Origin: Trichobilharzia regenti
Lineage: Eukaryota; Platyhelminthes; Trematoda; Strigeidida; Schistosomatidae
Assembly: GCA_944472135.2 (NCBI GenBank)
Contig: OX235270.1
Coordinates: forward strand, 73,975,168-74,039,167
DNA: 64,000 nt
Direction of reading: 5' to 3'
In this document: piece by piece, positions 59,655 through 64,000 of the stretch
Numbering within the stretch: position 1 is the stretch's first letter
Layout: every line of letters begins with the position of its first letter
The notes under the pieces: generated by a model
Seen by the model: the letters and a program-made list of their open reading frames with translations, nothing else
Told to the model about the DNA's origin: nothing
The model's database searches: none
Made by a program: the position numbers and the translations under genes

Positions 59655-61334
59655 ATCGTCTGTTTAGTAAAGTACACATTGACGCAGTGTATTGCCTGGT
59701 GCATAATGTTTGGGGCATACTGTGTGGCAAAGTCTTAAAACATTGATGTGATTACAGACAACAATCTATCGCTTTATCGAACAAATAAGTGTACTGGGAA
59801 ATTAAATTCAACAAAGTGCATTTAATTTAGTAAATCTAATATCCACCACATACTAGGTATCCCAATAGTAAAAAAAACTGAGGCAATTGGATATTCAAAA
59901 GAATACTTTATAGGTCAGTCTGTTACCAGCCTGCATCCGTGAAGATAATTAAAAATGTCTTAAAGATTGGGTGGTGTGATTCGATTTGAAACTTGTGGGG
60001 CTTATCTTTTCTAAAATTATTTTCATTTAACTCTAATTTGTCTTGCTAATACTTTGTTACTGGTGTCATCGACCGTTCAACTCATGAATCAACTGCACTA
60101 GTCATAATATTACTTATTCTTTATTCCCAGTTGTATGAAAGTTGTGTATTATTATTTTGCAGCAAGATATGAAAATTATGAATTGGAATTTTATAATAAA
60201 TGTATTCATAATTAGCATATATATATATATATATATATTATAATTATATATTATATATATATATATATACAGTGACAGAGAAAACCACCGCTTGTAGCTT
60301 AATCAAAAGTTAGAATTTTGTATTTACTGTAGGTTTGATTTAGATGGCTATCACTTATGTTGGTAGGTCACAAAACGGTAGGTGCTTTGGACCAGTAGAT
60401 ACGATAATTCTGAAGGAGAAACCTTTCTGATTAGGCTGTGTTTGTAATACAATTAGGCTGTATCTAAGCTCTTCCAGTGAACATTCTGGTTTCCTTGAGA
60501 CCTAGCTAACAGGATTTCCTCTTTCATTCTGTAAGTTTAATTATTTGACGAAATTATGATGGTACATTTTATCTGAAAAGAATAGACTCAGATGATTGTT
60601 TCCAAATAACTTGAACGTCTTTTACGTAAGAAAAAGTTGAAGGCGATTACCATTTCAGTTGGCCCACTGTACACTTATTATACGAAGTATAGTAGTTCCA
60701 GTACAAACTATTCAGAAGAATTAATCAACGAGTCATTCAAATTTTTGAGAAACGTCAGTCACTTTTGAGTGATAACTCCTATCTTTTTATTCACTTTATT
60801 TGCTTACTTTTAACACAAGGGTGAGAATATCTTGAGATAAGATTCTGATTTAGATAAAATTTAACTAAAACGCTTTTTATAAAAGTTAAAATCTAAGCGA
60901 AGATATTTAACAAATTAGAATTAAATGTTATACTACTTACTCCCATCGGAATTTGTTTCTACTCCGAAACCATCAAACTGGTTTAAATGCCAACTTCCTT
61001 CGTATTTGGCGCAACTGGTAAGAGATTCCTTGATACCATAACGACCACAAAATCCAGTGGTAAATGATCCTCTGTATACCCAACGTCCTTTAATTTGCAC
61101 ACCTTCACCATGACGTTTACCTTTGAGCCAGGTACCACTATAAATATTTCCACTTGGCCATATATATACACCTCGAGATTCAAAACCCATATTCCATTCC
61201 CCTGAATATTCACCTTGATTTTCTGGCCCAGTAGCTATACCAAGTCCATGTGCTCTTCCTTCACACCACTCACCAACATAACTTCCACCATCGTCGAAAT
61301 CGAATCGACCACCTTCAAGTTCGGACGTTGTCAT
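13706..61334 (-). CDS. JPH: Junctophilin, complete coding gene in 7 exons
   Basis: Junctophilins tether ER/SR to the plasma membrane, with N-terminal MORN repeats on the plasma-membrane side and a C-terminal ER/SR anchor. Here exon 1 opens with [16 protein letters not shown] and MORN units; exon 2 continues with [17 protein letters not shown], a Ser/Gly-rich joining region, and two last MORNs ([30 protein letters not shown]), then an alpha-helical stretch. A 119-nt exon holds [22 protein letters not shown]. Three exons give a long disordered part, and the last carries a hydrophobic anchor. Exons: 60941-61334, 25282-26227, 22579-22697, 21471-21805, 18752-19737, 17052-17424, 13706-13960; every split codon agrees. 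About 1,135 residues, longer than the 630-750 of vertebrate forms. Two frame breaks sit in exon 2. Confidence 0.93.
14098..14150 (-). ncRNA. Hammerhead ribozyme, core intact (in left SINE copy)
   Basis: On the - strand: CTGAAGA (14140-14134), GAAA (14118-14115), and GTC with cleavage expected between 14107 and 14106. Stem I pairs GCACTG with CAGTAC with one mismatch. It is sense with respect to the junctophilin transcript, since it lies in the last intron of that gene. Confidence 0.75.
14512..14565 (+). ncRNA. Hammerhead ribozyme, core intact (in right SINE copy)
   Basis: Stem I GTACTG (14517-14522) pairs with CAGTAC (14557-14562). CTGAAGA (14523-14529) fits the CUGANGA core, stem II pairs 14530-14533 with 14541-14544, and GAAA is at 14545-14548. 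Cleavage triplet GTC is at 14554-14556. Stem III is only three pairs (ACA/TGT), as in known schistosome hammerheads. Box B of the SINE is just upstream at 14496-14507. Confidence 0.8.
14627..15084 (-). other. Junctophilin intron segment, no other feature
   Basis: Nothing recognised apart from a C9-10 run near 14920. Confidence 0.5.
15085..16200 (-). mobile_element. RTE-type LINE: RT remnant and 3' end, copy 2
   Basis: From 16200 downward on the - strand: [30 protein letters not shown] (RT motif), then, after a frameshift, [13 protein letters not shown] in place of the FADD catalytic box, then [21 protein letters not shown] degraded segment and the same 3' end as at 7480 follow. The second catalytic Asp is Ser and the frame is broken, so it is inactive. 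It lies in the last junctophilin intron. Confidence 0.82.
16205..17051 (-). other. Junctophilin intron segment, no other feature
   Basis: AT-rich, no repeat family or coding signal recognised. Confidence 0.5.
17052..17424 (-). CDS. JPH: Junctophilin exon 6: divergent region, juxtamembrane part
   Basis: Acceptor AAAACAG before 17424 and donor GTAAGA at 17051. It reads [15 protein letters not shown], then a basic, Arg-rich stretch with [20 protein letters not shown] and [15 protein letters not shown], joining in phase 0 to the anchor exon. The REEV...[12 protein letters not shown] part is helical and positively charged, as expected just before the ER membrane anchor. Confidence 0.85.
18107..18345 (-). 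mobile_element. tRNA-derived SINE, type 1
   Basis: Same head (GCGTCGGTGGCTTAACGGTT on the - strand) and box B (GGTTCGATCCC) as the copy at 11524, same body, 3' end with CCCTATGTTCCACTAACG and an A-rich tail. Lies in the intron between junctophilin exons 5 and 6. No clear duplication seen. Confidence 0.85.
18752..19737 (-). CDS. JPH: Junctophilin exon 5: long disordered region
   Basis: Acceptor CTTTTAG before 19737 and donor GTGAGT at 18751. The 986-nt open exon starts [16 protein letters not shown]. It is rich in Gln, Ser, Thr, Asn and Pro, with [13 protein letters not shown] and an acidic patch [19 protein letters not shown] followed by basic KVRRRTLP. It lies where vertebrate junctophilins have their poorly conserved divergent region but is much longer. 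Two bases are left over and fit exon 6. Confidence 0.85.
19738..21470 (-). other. Junctophilin intron, no other feature
   Basis: 1.7-kb AT-rich intron; only a short TCTA tandem near 20272-20286 noticed. Confidence 0.55.
21471..21805 (-). CDS. JPH: Junctophilin exon 4: start of divergent region
   Basis: Acceptor ATGCTAG before 21805 and donor GTAAGT at 21470. The text starts [18 protein letters not shown], aligning with the PGPDYVKQRF stretch of vertebrate junctophilins, then becomes Ser/Asn/Gln-rich with [14 protein letters not shown]. It ends ...NPNMDS in phase 0. No fold is recognised past the first 15 residues. Confidence 0.85.
22579..22697 (-). CDS. JPH: Junctophilin exon 3: conserved helix ending AREFSPEF
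   Basis: Acceptor TTTTTAG before 22697 and donor GTAAGT at 22578. The 119-nt exon completes an Arg codon, then reads [20 protein letters not shown], followed by [19 protein letters not shown]. It matches the junctophilin helix ending ARELSPDFYQP. One base remains for the next exon. Confidence 0.92.
22698..23635 (-). other. Junctophilin intron segment, no other feature
   Basis: AT-rich, nothing recognised. Confidence 0.5.
23636..24325 (+). mobile_element. LINE RT C-terminal remnant
   Basis: Frames interleave: [16 protein letters not shown], then [57 protein letters not shown] and [10 protein letters not shown]...[11 protein letters not shown], ending with a [12 protein letters not shown] block and [11 protein letters not shown]. 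This order is the typical thumb/C-terminal part of a schistosome non-LTR RT. At least three frameshifts and stops. Antisense in a junctophilin intron. Confidence 0.8.
24326..25281 (-). other. Junctophilin intron segment, no other feature
   Basis: AT-rich, nothing recognised. Confidence 0.5.
25282..26227 (-). CDS. JPH: Junctophilin exon 2: joining region, MORN 7-8, helix (two frame breaks)
   Basis: Acceptor TTAACAG precedes 26227; the first codon is completed by one base from exon 1, and the text reads [22 protein letters not shown], like [21 protein letters not shown] of vertebrates. A Ser/Gly-rich joining region with a basic [18 protein letters not shown] patch follows. Near 25744-25748 (a run of four G on the coding strand) the frame shifts, and near 25590 it shifts back, so the final part is again in the original frame: [20 protein letters not shown] and [15 protein letters not shown], then RYKENILVQ and a charged helix. 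Between the breaks the alternate frame is open and ends NVTE, lining up with the TTTETY that precedes MORN 7 in vertebrates. Read literally, a stop occurs at 25722-25724. Confidence 0.88.
26228..27406 (-). other. Junctophilin intron 1 segment, no other feature
   Basis: AT-rich; nothing recognised. Confidence 0.5.
27407..27595 (-). repeat. Decayed type-1 SINE relic
   Basis: Contains TCCGAGCTTTGAAGTTTC, a GCCAGTCTCACGC block and a TTTCACCACTAAAC end, as in the better-kept relic at 33175. Head boxes are degraded. Low identity but same order of blocks. Confidence 0.5.
27860..28091 (+). mobile_element. tRNA-derived SINE, type 1, with 11-bp duplication
   Basis: Starts TGTGCGTCGGTGGCACAG, box B GGGTTCGATCCCC, body CTCGCTAAGC...GGTAAAGAGG, 3' end GCCCTATATTCCACTGGGAA and A7-8. 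AAGGTACTAAT lies at 27849-27859 and 28092-28102. Confidence 0.9.
28262..28620 (-). mobile_element. Penelope-like fragment: GIY-YIG domain, open 105 codons
   Basis: Minus strand reads [42 protein letters not shown], then [19 protein letters not shown] and LSLPWP with a stop. YIG plus the conserved Arg, His, Pro-Ala-Trp and the CIQKKF...LPWP end are the usual marks of the PLE endonuclease tail. Upstream RT is missing, so 5'-truncated. Confidence 0.82.
28741..28940 (-). mobile_element. tRNA-derived SINE, type 2
   Basis: Same tRNA-like head as type 1 (GGGGCACAGCGGTTAGGAC on the - strand, box B GGTTCGGTCC) but a different tail: CACCTGATGTCAATTAG, GGCCTGCAAAATTAAGG, TGTGGAATGAAGCTG, ending in an A-rich run. 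Two other full copies: 35096 and 42922. Confidence 0.85.
29105..29966 (+). mobile_element. Penelope-like element, rearranged
   Basis: 29456-29760 encodes [30 protein letters not shown], then [20 protein letters not shown] and LPWPS: the GIY-YIG tail without its first half. 29105-29250 resembles 41860-42010 (ATATATGTATAAAACATGGG and CAATTCCATATAGATTTGTT). The end near 29930-29966 (AGAGCCTGATGATGAAGTTA) matches PLE ends at 39795 and 43812. Confidence 0.75.
29967..31424 (-). other. Junctophilin intron 1 segment, no other feature
   Basis: AT-rich; no repeat family recognised. Confidence 0.45.
31425..31735 (-). mobile_element. Hammerhead SINE, single copy
   Basis: On the - strand: GTGGCCGAATGGTATACG (box A region), box B GGGTTCGAATCCC, then CTGATGA, a stem II stretch CCCAAACTAGGATGAAA and CAGCTGTTC in place of CAGCTGTCC. 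Same order as the pair at 14014. Confidence 0.85.
31494..31542 (-). ncRNA. Hammerhead ribozyme, core kept but cleavage triplet GTT
   Basis: CTGATGA at 31532-31526 and GAAA at 31510-31507 are intact. The triplet before cleavage is GTT, which still fits NUH but is usually slower. Stem I pairing is weaker than in the 14.5-kb copy. Confidence 0.6.
31740..33170 (-). other. Junctophilin intron 1 segment, no other feature
   Basis: Only a (TA)n run at 32354-32375 noted. Confidence 0.45.
33175..33415 (-). repeat. Decayed SINE related to type 1
   Basis: Shares GAACATAGGACTTCAGAC, AGTTTCAGTGGCAGTTTTAT, GTTGCTAGTCTCACACCCAA and TTAACCATTGAGC with type 1, but many positions differ, notably in the head. 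An old subfamily. Confidence 0.65.
33779..33874 (+). repeat. 95-bp dispersed repeat, copy 1 (unknown family)
   Basis: From CATCAGTTAGTATTACTG to GCCCAAGTTTTAT; matches 54388-54481 with roughly 85-90% agreement by eye. It contains no recognised motif. Confidence 0.7.
33875..34857 (-). other. Junctophilin intron 1 segment, no other feature
   Basis: AT-rich with A-rich runs near 34560-34605. No gene seen. Confidence 0.45.
34858..35060 (-). repeat. Decayed hammerhead SINE
   Basis: Block order as in the family (CAACATCAGTTCGAGAATCA, CTAGACAGCTGTTTTTATCT, GAGATTCTTTGG) but CTGANGA is lost and box B is poor. Directly precedes a type-2 SINE. Confidence 0.65.
35096..35292 (+). mobile_element. tRNA-derived SINE, type 2
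   Basis: Head GTGTCGGTGGCACAGTGGTT, box B GGTTCAATCCC, tail CACCTGATATCAATGGTCGG, CTGCCGATATCCATGCTG, GGTGTGGAATCAAGCTGTAA and an A-rich end. Abuts a PLE fragment at 35252, into which its A-run merges. Confidence 0.87.
35293..35984 (+). mobile_element. Penelope-like fragment: GIY-YIG second half and 3' UTR
   Basis: Reads [60 protein letters not shown] and HLQWT with TAA at 35552-35554. The 400-bp noncoding end that follows (to about 35980) matches, in reverse complement, 41590-41865. The first GIY-YIG half is absent. Confidence 0.8.
35985..36149. repeat. Hammerhead SINE fold-back with perfect 44-bp arms
   Basis: 36041-36084 is an exact reverse complement of 36101-36144 with a 16-base loop. 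The left arm belongs to a - strand SINE 3' end that continues outward to 35985; the right arm starts inside the hammerhead's stem III (ACAGCTGTCC) and stops where the SINE 3' part would go on. The ribozyme's CTGANGA and GAAA are gone. Confidence 0.9.
36397..36712. mobile_element. Fold-back element F, copy 1, with 13-bp duplication
   Basis: Arms 36397-36496 and 36578-36682 are inverted repeats (GAGCTGGTTGGTTTAGTTGC and GGAGCTTTCGTCGTCTTTCT ... on both strands). An 81-base loop lies between and a 30-base unpaired end follows. ACAGTTTTGTATG stands at 36384-36396 and 36713-36725. A sister copy is at 48171. No coding capacity. Confidence 0.87.
36726..39130 (-). other. Junctophilin intron 1 segment, no other feature
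   Basis: 2.4 kb of AT-rich sequence; only an (AAT)n run at 38145 noticed. Confidence 0.45.
39131..39845 (+). mobile_element. Penelope-like fragment: GIY-YIG second half and 3' UTR
   Basis: 39397-39597 reads [60 protein letters not shown]. Upstream, broken text gives an [13 protein letters not shown] segment. The 3' UTR ends TAGAGCCAGAAGAGGAAATT, ATCGAAAAGGATATTCGTTG at about 39845. Confidence 0.8.
39970..40199 (-). mobile_element. tRNA-derived SINE, type 1
   Basis: Head GTGCGTCGGTGGTATAGCGG on the - strand, box B GGGATCGATCTCC-like, 3' end CCCTATGTTCCACTGGGGAA and A-run. Flanks CATACGACAG and GTATGACAG are close but not identical, so the duplication has decayed. Confidence 0.87.
40200..41412 (-). 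other. Junctophilin intron 1 segment, no other feature
   Basis: AT-rich, nothing recognised. Confidence 0.45.
41413..43872 (+). mobile_element. Penelope-like element with inverted ends, split by a SINE
   Basis: The most complete PLE here. 41413-41510 is the reverse complement of its own 3' end at 43785-43872 (TTCTTCGCTCAGTC end), and 41590-41865 mirrors the PLE 3' UTR of 35560-35980. RT C-terminus at 42300-42584: [17 protein letters not shown] (Tyr of YVDD is Asn), [31 protein letters not shown] part 42890-43475 ([35 protein letters not shown]) is frameshifted. A type-2 SINE sits at 42922-43124 between the DGLPCF and SSMCIYQF codons. Confidence 0.82.
42922..43124 (-). mobile_element. tRNA-derived SINE, type 2, nested in PLE
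   Basis: On the - strand: GGCGTCGGTGGCACAGTGGT, box B GGGTTCGATCCCC-like, tail with CACCTGATATCTATGGTCGG and GTGTGGAATCAAGCTGTAAA, ending in (AAAT)n. It interrupts the PLE endonuclease linker. Confidence 0.88.
44437..44667 (+). mobile_element. tRNA-derived SINE, type 1, with 10-bp duplication
   Basis: Head GTGCGTCGGTTGCATAGCGG, box B GGGGTTCGATCCCCGG, body, 3' end GTCCTGTGTCCCACTGGGGA and A7. GTATAATGCT at 44427-44436 and 44668-44677. Confidence 0.9.
44678..46346 (-). other. Junctophilin intron 1 segment, no other feature
   Basis: AT-rich, nothing recognised. Confidence 0.45.
46347..46625 (-). repeat. Decayed hammerhead SINE
   Basis: Blocks GATTGATATCAGTTAGGGAA, GGGAGTACTGGAGAGCTGTT, GGTTTGAGATCC and GGGGTTCTAACCAGGAC keep family order. 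CTGANGA has become TCAATGGA and GAAA is AAAA, so no working ribozyme. Confidence 0.75.
46626..48170 (-). other. Junctophilin intron 1 segment, no other feature
   Basis: AT-rich, nothing recognised. Confidence 0.45.
48171..48420. mobile_element. Fold-back element F, copy 2
   Basis: CAGCTGGTTGGTTTAGTTGC and GAGCTTTCGTTGTCCTTCTG on the left (48182-48238) return inverted on the right (48312-48363). The unpaired end (TTAATTGCAAATCG, GACCTGAGCTACAAATCTTC) matches copy 1 at 36671. The loop differs and its left end is shorter. Confidence 0.82.
48421..50459 (-). other. Junctophilin intron 1 segment, no other feature
   Basis: AT-rich; (TG)n run at 49118-49139 only. Confidence 0.45.
50460..50665 (-). 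repeat. tRNA-like SINE relic, third head type
   Basis: On the - strand: GGCCACAGTGGTCTAGTGGA with box A TGGTCTAGTGG and box B GGGTTCAAGTCT 40-50 bases on, then a body to about 50460. The head differs from types 1 and 2 and from the 6.4-kb tRNA-like sequence. Single copy in the window. Confidence 0.6.
51575..53430 (+). mobile_element. CR1-type LINE, 5'-truncated, split by a solo LTR
   Basis: First part (51580-51783): [29 protein letters not shown] (reached by a frameshift near 51648), then [14 protein letters not shown] where YADD has become YAND. After the LTR, 52344-53063 is open for 240 codons: [20 protein letters not shown], then [18 protein letters not shown] and a thumb region, ending FNLLNSQ and stop. 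A 3' UTR ends with AATAAAGCTATTATCATTAA near 53420. Inactive by the Asp-to-Asn change, frameshift and LTR. Confidence 0.85.
51784..52342 (+). mobile_element. Solo LTR nested in a CR1-type LINE, with CTGCA duplication
   Basis: 559 bases from TGATATGTATCC to ...AGAACATAACA (TG..CA). CTGCA at 51779-51783 and 52343-52347. Colinear with 9882-10416 but ends with an extra block (AATTTGGCGACGGGGATGGG and on) that repeats the preceding GCGACG...ACATAAC motif. Removing the LTR and one CTGCA makes the host RT frame continuous. Confidence 0.92.
53431..54387 (-). other. Junctophilin intron 1 segment, no other feature
   Basis: AT-rich, nothing recognised. Confidence 0.45.
54388..54481 (+). repeat. 95-bp dispersed repeat, copy 2 (unknown family)
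   Basis: Partner of 33779-33874 in the same orientation; shared ATTTATCAAAAT, AAATCTTAT, ATAATGGAG and CCCAAGTTTTA. Confidence 0.7.
54482..55619 (-). other. Junctophilin intron 1 segment, no other feature
   Basis: AT-rich; a C9 run at 55077-55085 only. Confidence 0.45.
55631..55857 (-). mobile_element. tRNA-derived SINE, type 1, with 10-bp duplication
   Basis: Head GTCGGTGGTATAGCGGTTAG on the - strand, box B GGGTTCGATACCC, 3' end GGCCCTATGTTCCACTGGGA and A7. CGTTTGAAAC at 55621-55630 and 55858-55867. Confidence 0.9.
55981..56060 (-). repeat. Type-2 SINE tail fragment
   Basis: GCTTGATTCCACACTATATT and TTTTGATACAAGTACTAGG match the type-2 tail; a GGTAGCCCAAATTT piece just before it matches another part of the same tail. 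No head. Confidence 0.6.
56061..57960 (-). other. Junctophilin intron 1 segment, no other feature
   Basis: AT-rich, nothing recognised. Confidence 0.45.
57985..58027. repeat. (TA)n microsatellite
   Basis: TA-rich run with a few interruptions. Confidence 0.85.
58321..59600 (-). mobile_element. Penelope-like element in a 1.28-kb fold-back
   Basis: 58321-58769 and 59135-59600 are long inverted arms around a 365-base centre. The - strand frame 59146-58601 (181 codons) is intact: [35 protein letters not shown] zinc/GIY-YIG start (read [20 protein letters not shown]), then [44 protein letters not shown] and VISLSLPW. The right arm repeats only the last 66 codons ([14 protein letters not shown] on) plus UTR on the + strand. 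Arms differ at few positions, so the structure is young. Confidence 0.88.
59620..59651. repeat. (TA)n microsatellite
   Basis: TA run directly beyond the fold-back PLE. Confidence 0.9.
60219..60268. repeat. (TA)n microsatellite
   Basis: TA run broken by TTATAATTATA. Confidence 0.85.
60941..61334 (-). CDS. JPH: Junctophilin exon 1: start codon and MORN repeats 1-6
   Basis: ATG at 61334 has A at -3. The reading [20 protein letters not shown] matches the vertebrate start [18 protein letters not shown]-type units are visible at residues 19-32 ([14 protein letters not shown]), about 43 (YSGEW), 64 ([15 protein letters not shown]), 86 (YRGSF...GRYGI) and 110 ([16 protein letters not shown]). Donor GTAAGT begins at 60940; one base is left for the codon completed at 26227. 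Confidence 0.95.
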
Positions 61335-61903
61335 TGTAATGTATGTAATAACAAGGAGTTTTGGATCTTTTTTGTTACAACAGGGATTGTTCTTTGAAAC
61401 CGAAAGTAGCAGTATTAGTTTACAGAAGACATTTCTAAGCGAAATTTTTTAATCATGCATCTCTCTTTTATTCAATTAGAAGAGGATGCATAGTTTTTTT
61501 TTTGTTTATTTAAAGGCACTAATTTGGGTTTATCATTTGTCTGGCACGATGAGAAGTGTATTTATGCCTTCTTATCCATAATATTATACTCAAATAGTAA
61601 CTTTATTGACTTAATAAATAATAATCAAGGACGTAGAAAAAGAAATTTATGAGACCTTTGCTTAACTGATCACTTTTACAGTTAAATGCGTCACACTAAT
61701 TTTGCACCCACGCAACCGGTCAATAGTTGTAGGCATCACATGCACACACTAGTATTAATTGTTGCCGCATCGGTAGGAAATATTTACGCACACAGGGAGT
61801 CAAATATTGCTGATTGGTACAATTTGTAGGACATGCTGATGAAGAAGTAACTTACTGGTCAAAATACCCAGGTGAATTTCTTATTCTCCTGCATACTTGC
61901 CTG

Positions 61904-61957
<54 letters not shown>

Positions 61958-62574
61958 GGGAGAGAGAGACAAACCTACTCGCACATGTGTGAACAACGAG
62001 TACTATCCGCACACAACACTGGCACAGTTACATAACATTTAAGCACATTAACAGGCAACTTTGAGAGGTAGGCGAAATTTGCGCTTGGACATTCGCTGAC
62101 AAGTATGAATAGGAGTAATTCAAAAGTTATCAATATTTTCCTTTAAATAGGTATAAGGCATTGTGGTATGTCTAGTCTTTTTTCTAGGAAATCGATAGAA
62201 TAAGCGCTTTGAAAGTCATGTCTTATTTGTGGCAAAATATGGATTATTGATTTGATTATAAGGCGAAAGGTGTGTGTAGGAAAACGAGATGGACATAACT
62301 TTTGTGTTGAAAGCAGTAACTTGTATAGCTGACGCAGATAACAAACTGGATGAATTCATTTTGTTGTTTTTTTATTCATAGGAAATTAATTTCATCCTAA
62401 CACTATAATAAATTGAAAAACCGAACAATAGTGAATCATACATTGAAGACTGCAGCACCTTTTTATGTTCTTATGTTTGTGCTACCGGGTTATACACAAG
62501 CAGATCACATTAATTCAAATAGTAAATATGGATTCTTGACTAGTAGAATACCAGCAAGCTTAAAATTTTTCAGA
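61335..62574 (-). promoter_or_regulatory. Region upstream of junctophilin start; (TA)n at 61909-61951
   Basis: Should hold the 5' UTR and possibly the promoter or a further noncoding exon. I see no certain TATA box or splice-leader acceptor. A (TA)n run followed by GGGAGAGAGAGAC is the only marked structure. Confidence 0.3.
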
Positions 62575-62830
62575 TTTAGTAACTACTTGACTTCAGTGTG
62601 AGAACCATTGTAAACCCACAGAGGATCGTAGACAGCTGTTTCATCCTACCTTGGAACTTCCTGGCAGTACGCATCCATAACACCACTAGAGATCGAACCC
62701 AGGACTTTCGGATTACAATTCGAGCTTGCTGAACAATAAGCCAATGATACGGAATCCAATGCCTCAGGAATTCTAATTTGTGCCAATTCACGATGTATAG
62801 CACAAACTCCAGTCAAATTTGAAATCATCA
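62575..62830 (-). repeat. Decayed hammerhead SINE upstream of junctophilin
   Basis: Keeps GACTTCAGTGTGAGAACCAT, GTAGACAGCTGTTTCATCCT, TTGGAACTTCCTGGCAGTAC and box B GGGTTCGATCTC on the - strand. GAAA and CAGCTGTC survive, but CTGANGA reads CCAGGAAG, so it should not cleave. Confidence 0.75.
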
Positions 62831-64000
62831 AATCTCTGTAAATGAAAACCTAAAACCTAAAAGATGTATGTGATTGTGACATTTCTCATCACTTTGAAGG
62901 GATTCATTTCAGGCGAATTCAAAATGTCCTAATTATTTGATGAATACAACATTGTAATGGGTCAAATTGAAATTTCAATTTAAGAATAGTTTTAACAATA
63001 CAGAGAAACAAACTAGAGGACAGATGAGAAATCAGAAATATAAGGTAGCTGTATCTCCTCATTTTGAGACTCCACAGCATTGTTCAACCACAATACCACG
63101 AACATTAAAGTCAGAGATCAACATGCTACGTTGAAAGTTTGTTACCCTCTCGTTAAGGGACCTAAATGGTCAGTAATTCAGGACTTGTGCTAACTCGTGA
63201 TGTAGTACCTTCACCGTCTATTTCAATAAATGCATATAACTGTTTGTACAATAATAATCAATTGCCCCTAATGACCACCACCTTCCCTTAGAACTGCTGA
63301 AGAGTAAGATGAAAATGACTGTTTAGTAATCCTTTCCAGTGTTTTCCCAGCTAATATCTCGAAACCTAACTTCTGAATACAAATTAGAATTTAATTAGTC
63401 TTCAAATGGAACCAAATAAAGTAGTTGTTAAAGTGTTTGCTTGGGAAGCATTTTAAACACTGTAAATTTTGTCTTATCTTACCCAAAAACATAATACTTT
63501 TTCATACCTTAAATTCAGCTTTGCTTAGTGTATATTTAAAAGGGAATGCATTAGAGATTCAGTTGTATTCATTTACCTGACAGTAGCTACATAGAAAGTC
63601 GAATTTTAGACAATCGACGCAATCAGTAAGTGGATTTGAAACCATAAGTGCATTTAGTTTTCGGAAATCCAAGCTCATTTGCCAGTCATTTCTATCGGCA
63701 TCACAATATAAATTGTCTGAACCTCAAAGATATAATTGGTTTGGCACTTACGACACGAAAGCGTGAAATTCTTAGCTATTTAGTAATAGCTCAATGAAGT
63801 GAATCTTCATATATTAGCCTTAATTTAGGAACAAACAGTCAATAGCCTGTGGTACATTAGATTTTTAAACACTTTACAAGGATCCTAGTGTAAAGTAGGA
63901 GTGATGTCATAAATTGCCGGTGAACTGGTTATGTCTGTATTTGTGCGTCTGAAATTTTTAAAAAATCTGTAAACTAGTAGTACCCCACACCAAAACGTGA
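62831..64000. other. No gene seen
   Basis: AT-rich sequence to the window end, without recognised genes or repeats. Confidence 0.45.

Larger units (their letters stand above)
26228..60940 (-). other. Junctophilin intron 1, about 34.7 kb
   Basis: Bounded by donor GTAAGT at 60940 and acceptor TTAACAG at 26228. The split Ser codon across it agrees. It holds nearly all mobile elements listed from 27400 to 59650 and no host exon that I can see. It separates MORN repeats 1-6 from 7-8, a position also interrupted in vertebrate junctophilin genes as far as I know. Confidence 0.85.

Noticed and set aside
1..64000. CRISPR array, bacterial operons or phage genes
   Set aside because: No evenly spaced short repeats and no compact gene order; the sequence is intron-rich eukaryotic DNA.

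Overview
The window looks like nuclear DNA of a blood fluke (Schistosoma sp.). It is AT-rich, has short exons separated by introns with GT..AG borders, and is crowded with repeats of the kinds schistosome genomes carry: Penelope-like elements (PLEs) with GIY-YIG tails, RTE-type and CR1-type LINE fragments, solo LTRs, and tRNA-derived SINEs, one family of which carries a hammerhead ribozyme. The genus call rests on recognition of these families and of the two host genes. No species can be named from sequence alone.

Two host genes face each other tail to tail. On the + strand, six exons between 480 and 8556 encode the C-terminal part of CWC27, the spliceosome-associated cyclophilin-type protein; its cyclophilin domain lies upstream of the window. 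On the - strand, seven coding exons from 61334 down to 13706 encode a complete junctophilin, the MORN-repeat protein that bridges plasma membrane and ER/SR. Its first intron is about 34.7 kb, more than half the window. About 5 kb separates the two 3' ends and holds a PLE fragment, a solo LTR and a SINE.

Almost everything else is mobile-element debris inside introns. CWC27 introns hold a PLE between inverted arms (797-1874), a solo LTR (4754-5151), and LINE fragments (5980-6215, 6880-8096). Junctophilin introns hold a 600-bp fold-back pair of hammerhead SINEs framed by a 13-bp duplication (14014-14613), an RTE-type RT remnant (15085-16200), and LINE 3' ends (23640-24320). The giant intron adds at least six more PLE pieces, two 290-320 bp fold-back elements, many SINEs, and a CR1-type RT split by a solo LTR whose removal with one 5-bp duplication leaves a continuous frame.

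Points of most interest: two hammerhead copies with all core residues in place in an inverted pair that seems to have inserted as a unit; a perfect 44-bp palindrome from the same SINE; fold-back PLE structures; two SINE families sharing a tRNA-like head but with different tails, one tail resembling the 3' end of a local LINE; two offsetting frame breaks inside a conserved junctophilin exon; and an unusual 57-residue tail after the junctophilin membrane anchor. No protein-coding system without known relatives was found.
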